A stretch of 23,271 bases of DNA. Source: Cylindrobasidium torrendii FP15055 ss-10 (Eukaryota > Basidiomycota > Agaricomycetes > Agaricales > Physalacriaceae). The stretch is taken from assembly GCA_000934385.1 (NCBI GenBank), contig KN880659.1, positions 15,172 through 38,442 of the forward strand. Reading direction: 5' to 3'. Position 1 is the stretch's first letter, and each line of letters opens with the position of its first letter. The notes under the pieces were generated by a model. That model was not told the DNA's origin and ran no database searches. It worked only from the letters and a program-made list of their open reading frames with translations. This document shows, piece after piece, positions 20,253 to 23,271 of this stretch. The translations under genes and the position numbers were made by a program.

Positions 20253-21538
20253 ATGCGTTTCCAAGCTGCTGCCCTCTACTTCTTCGCATTCCTCGCGACT
20301 GGTGCTCTCTCCGCCCCCATTCAAATTAACGACAGCCTCATCGTATGTTATACTTCTCGTCTTTGTGATTTTCCTTGCTAAAAATTCGTCAGGCTCGTCA
20401 CGGCGGCGGTGGCGGTGGCGGCGCAGGTGGTGCTGGCGGCGCAGGCCAAGGTGCTGGTGCAGGCCAAGGCGGCGCTGACGCGGGTCAGGGCTCGGCCGGT
20501 GATGCTAGCGGCGACGACCAAGACGCAAGTGGCGACGACCAGAGCGCTGGCGGCGCAGGTCAGGGTGCTGGCGGCGCAGGCCAAGGCGCTGGTGGTGCGG
20601 GTGCTGGCGGCGCCGGACAAGGCGCAGGCAACGGAGGCGGCAAAGGTCAATCTGGTGCTGGAAACTCGGGCTCCGGCTCGGATTCTGGCGCTGGAGGTGC
20701 CGGTTCTGGCGCAGGAGGCGGTGGATCCGGTGCTGGCGGAGCTGGCGGCGCGGTATGTCCAAACAGACATGTTTTGTTTCGATACTAACTTTCATCTAGT
20801 CTGCTTCTGCCTCTGCGTCGGCTGCCGCGGCTTCTGCTTCCAGCAGCGCCGCCGGCTCAAGCGGCTCGTCCGGCGCAGGCTCTTCCTCTGGCGGCGCGTC
20901 GGGATCCACTGGCGCAGGATCTTCTGGCTCATCCGGGTCGTCTGGTTCTGGCTCATCAGGATCCTCGGGTTCCGGTGCTGGTAGTGCTGGAGACGCATCC
21001 GGCTCTGCTGGCGGCGCGTCTGGCTCTGCTGGAGGTGCTTCAGGATCGGCTGGCGGTGCTTCCGGCTCTGCTGGAGGCGCGTCTGGTGCAGGCTCTGCCG
21101 GAAGTGCTGGGGATGCGTCTGCTTCGGCGTCCGCCCCAGCGGCCAGTGGATCTGCTGCAGCAGGTGACTCCTCGTCGTCTGGCTCTGCAGGCTCTTCCGG
21201 CTCCTCCAGCGGTTCGGCTGGTGGTGTTGGTGGCTCTGCTGGCGGCGATGCTGCTGGTTCGGACGGTTCGGATGCATCCGGTTCAGCGGGAGGTGCTTCT
21301 GGCGCTGGCGGCGCTTCCGGCTCTGCTGGTGGTGCTGGCGGCGCCGGTGCTGGCTCTGACGACCCTATTTCCCAGGCTGAACAAGCTGCAAAGGACGTCC
21401 TCAGCCAAATCTTCGGCCGTACCACTCGGTATGCATATTCTGTCGTCCACTCACGCTCTCGCTGATTTTATCCCCAGTCCCATTGGCCGCCGTGGCCTTG
21501 CCGCCCGCCTTGTGTTCGACGATGCGATGGGCATCTAA
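20253..21538 (+). CDS. Secreted silk-like Gly/Ala/Ser-repeat protein
   Basis: Four exons (20253-20342, 20393-20752, 20800-21428, 21478-21538) with introns of 47-50 nt encode 379 residues. Exon 1 is a signal peptide, MRFQAAALYFFAFLATGALSA, with likely cleavage after A21. Exon 2 (residues 31-150) is Gly/Ala/Gln-rich with repeated GAGQGAGGAG and a duplicated DASGDDQ. Exon 3 (151-360) is Ser/Gly/Ala-rich with four tandem GSAGGAS heptads, then a helix-like segment PISQAEQAAKDVLSQIFGR. The tail contains R364-R365, a possible Kex2 site, and ends LVFDDAMGI. No Cys, and no aromatic residue in the repeat core. Composition resembles spider-silk modules, but homology is not implied. A cell-wall, matrix or surface-coating role is plausible. 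All junctions are phase-consistent with good branch sites. Confidence 0.88.
21001..21084 (+). repeat. Four 21-nt in-frame tandem repeats
   Basis: Units start at 21001, 21022, 21043 and 21064, each coding GSAGGAS. They differ mostly at third codon positions (for example GGCGCGTCT against GGTGCTTCA), so the peptide is kept while the DNA drifts. This suggests older duplications held by selection on the protein, rather than a fresh slippage expansion. Confidence 0.8.
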
Positions 21539-22249
21539 ATTACCCGTGCTCCTCTTCTGCATTCCTCCTAGAGACAGTGCAGTTACGACTTTCGAGACGG
21601 ATATGTGATGGACTTCGGACTACTGGACATTGGACTTGTTGATTATTAGCGTGTAGTTTAAAGTTATTTGATATATCGACCGAGCAGGTCGTAGTGGCTG
21701 AACACAATGGACCCACTTTATAGCTCAAACTCCGGTATGAATGTGCGACTTAGAATTGTTGGTCCAGCATCAGATGAGGCACTCATAGCTCTAGCAAATT
21801 GATGGCAGTCAGTTTGTGTTCGAGGCTTTAGACATGTTCTCATACCCTTGAGTGCAAGCAAGTGATTCTTCAACGTCTTGTTGTAATTGTTGCATTGCGG
21901 GTGTGCGCCAACACGGCCTGAATATAGCGCCGTGAAGCTTGAAGCTTCAAGACAACCAAAACCATTACAATCGCTGTCGAAGGTTGCCTAGCATTTACAG
22001 CCGATGTGTTGAAGCCAGAGCTCGGCTGCGACCATTTTGAGACACGGTGCGGCTGGGTCTAAGGACATCTCTTGCTTTGGTCGTGATGACGCGAAGAGAG
22101 TTAATCTTGATACTCATGCTAGGTCGGTTATCTTCCGTGGGCATTGAATGAAGGTGTTCGCTGAGAGGGCAGCTGTCGAGAATCTTATTTCAGACGAGTG
22201 GACTAGATAGCATTAATGTGTTGTGTTAATTATAAAGGAGGAGTGTAGT
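21539..22249. other. Convergent intergenic region
   Basis: About 710 nt between the 3' ends of the silk-like gene (plus) and the glutaredoxin gene (minus). It contains both 3' untranslated regions and the palindrome at 21933-21951. A 62-codon minus-strand frame at 21540-21728 is unassigned. No RNA gene was recognised. Confidence 0.5.
21933..21951. repeat. Compound palindrome
   Basis: TGAAGCTT-G-AAGCTTCA (21933-21949) has 8-bp arms around one base, and CTTGAAGCTTCAAG (21938-21951) inside it is a perfect 14-bp palindrome, so two alternative dyads overlap. It lies midway between two convergent genes. It contains one nGAAnnTTCn pair, which is too little to call a heat-shock element. Confidence 0.55.
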
Positions 22250-22959
22250 TCATGCTGTTGATGCCTCTTCGACCTCTTTCGGGATGATCTCGCTATCCTC
22301 CAGCAGCTTTTCGAGTTCGCCGTTCTGGTGCACTGGAGGCGAACATTGGTCAGTGAACGGAAGGGATGCACGGCGGAACGGATGTTGGACAGGAATCGAA
22401 GAGCGAAGCGAGGGAGGTTGCGAGACGAGTACGCACTTGATAAGAGGATATCACATCCACCAACGAATTCACCCTTGACGTATAGTTGGGGGATTGTAGG
22501 CCATTCACTAAGGAAGTGTCAGCGTTTGGGGCCAGAGAACGAGTGGGGTTGGGAGGGGTTTTGAAGACAGTGGGACATTTGTTGGTGAGTGGATGACTCA
22601 CGAGAACTCCTTGATCCCTTCCCTGAGCTCAGCATCCTCCAGCACGTTATATGTCTGCATCTTTGCCGGTGGGACACCCCACAAGTCGAGAACTTGAATG
22701 GCGGCGCGCGAGAAGCCGCACTGAGGCGCGTCCGGAGTGCCCTTCATGAATAGCACCAGCGGCTTGTCGGTCACTGCTTTCTGTATTTTGGAGCGCGCAT
22801 CATCGGAGAGGTAGCGGCGCCAGGCTGAAGCCATTGTCTTGGCCGTTGTTGGCCGGAATAGCGCATTCTGGCAGATGGTCAGCGCAATGTTGCAGTGATG
22901 TATGCTGTGGACGGCGCCTGACGCACGCGGGACGAGCTGGAGAGGGCGGCGCGGAACAT
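22250..22959 (-). CDS. GRX5: Mitochondrial monothiol glutaredoxin, Grx5 type
   Basis: Four exons (22959-22927, 22867-22602, 22507-22437, 22332-22250) with introns of 59, 94 and 104 nt encode 150 residues. The first 30 residues ([17 protein letters not shown], then WRRY) are rich in Arg/Ser/Ala without acids, as expected for a mitochondrial presequence. The glutaredoxin fold shows K53 in FMKGTP, the monothiol active site CGFS (61-64), the cis-proline segment WPTIPQ (102-107) and GGCD (116-119), the residues that bind glutathione. Family members carry and transfer [2Fe-2S] clusters in the mitochondrial iron-sulfur assembly pathway. The last exon, [12 protein letters not shown], matches the family C-terminus. 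An upstream in-frame start at 22996 was rejected in favour of the spliced first exon. Confidence 0.95.
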
Positions 22960-23271
22960 TGTGATGCTGGCAATGAGCTGAGAAATACAGTGCCACGTGA
23001 TCGGGAAGGCTGAAGTCAGCTTAGCCAATCGGACTTTCGCACTGACAACGATTCGACACCGACGTGAACTACACTACCAGCCGCCTTGGGATTGACATCG
23101 CCTACACTACGAATTCCGAATGTCGCTATTTCACTTCGAGATATTGCTGATGGCGCATCAACGTCAACCCCGCCACTGTGAGAGCCTCTGTAAGGATTTG
23201 GTAGATACTTGAACCGATTACTTCGTATGTACAGACACCGGTACCTAGATGAATAACACTTTACTTTTTAC
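22960..23271. promoter_or_regulatory. Upstream region of the glutaredoxin gene, window edge
   Basis: These 312 nt lie upstream of the minus-strand glutaredoxin start and run to the window edge. No coding sequence or clear TATA box is seen. It may also carry the promoter of a gene beyond the right edge. Confidence 0.45.

Noticed and set aside
20796..21425. A 209-codon minus-strand open frame rich in Pro, Glu and Ala.
   Set aside because: It is the antisense shadow of the Gly/Ala/Ser-coding exon: GCN/GGN/TCN codons read backwards give Pro/Ala/Glu-type codons with few stops. The plus strand has a signal peptide, phased introns and TATA box.
22598..22996. Longer glutaredoxin start beginning [12 protein letters not shown] at 22996.
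   Set aside because: This frame reads through the first intron; the spliced start at 22959 gives a typical presequence, a good GTGCGT donor and in-phase joining.
1..23271. tRNA, rRNA, CRISPR array, LTR or terminal-inverted-repeat transposon.
   Set aside because: Scanned by eye for T-loop-like GGTTCRANNC with acceptor pairing, regular short direct repeats with spacers, and reverse transcriptase or transposase motifs; none was convincing.

Overview
This window looks like nuclear DNA from a basidiomycete fungus, most likely an Agaricomycete. The evidence is the gene architecture: very short GT-AG introns (about 45-60 nt, a few near 100), interior introns that interrupt conserved domains, compact spacing, an F-box protein of the style expanded in mushrooms, and MYND and RTC4-like proteins typical of fungi. 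Exon boundaries below were worked out by hand from protein-family conservation, splice signals and phase.

Layout from left to right. (1) 1-1172: no supportable gene. (2) 1173-1957 (-): MYND zinc-finger protein with a glutamine-rich linker. (3) A 433-nt divergent promoter region with two abutting palindromes. (4) 2391-3074 (+): Y14/RBM8A, a core exon-junction-complex subunit, in five exons. (5) 3211-4177 (+): an HP1-type chromodomain plus chromoshadow protein in five exons, starting only 136 nt after Y14. (6) 4178-8699: about 4.5 kb without a convincing intact gene; on the minus strand a weakly supported, possibly decayed multi-exon gene can be traced. (7) 8700-11742 (+): a 964-residue RTC4-like-domain protein with long disordered tails. 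(8) 11743-13851: intergenic, with a perfect hairpin and a tandem array of about 290-bp units. (9) 13852-14739 (-): a proline/glycine-rich disordered protein. (10) 15215-17194 (-): the bifunctional purine enzyme AICAR transformylase/IMP cyclohydrolase, with one GC-AG intron. (11) 17567-19180 (+): a single-exon F-box protein. (12) 20253-21538 (+): a secreted silk-like Gly/Ala/Ser-repeat protein with its own TATA promoter. (13) 22250-22959 (-): mitochondrial monothiol glutaredoxin (Grx5 type). (14) 22960-23271: upstream sequence only.

The genes do not form one pathway. The set mixes housekeeping functions (EJC, heterochromatin, purine synthesis, Fe-S assembly) with fast-evolving fungal genes (F-box, MYND, low-complexity proteins). 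The most unusual items are the silk-like secreted protein, the 290-bp array, the GC-AG intron, and the gene-poor block beside the HP1 gene. No tRNA, rRNA, CRISPR array or intact transposon was recognised.
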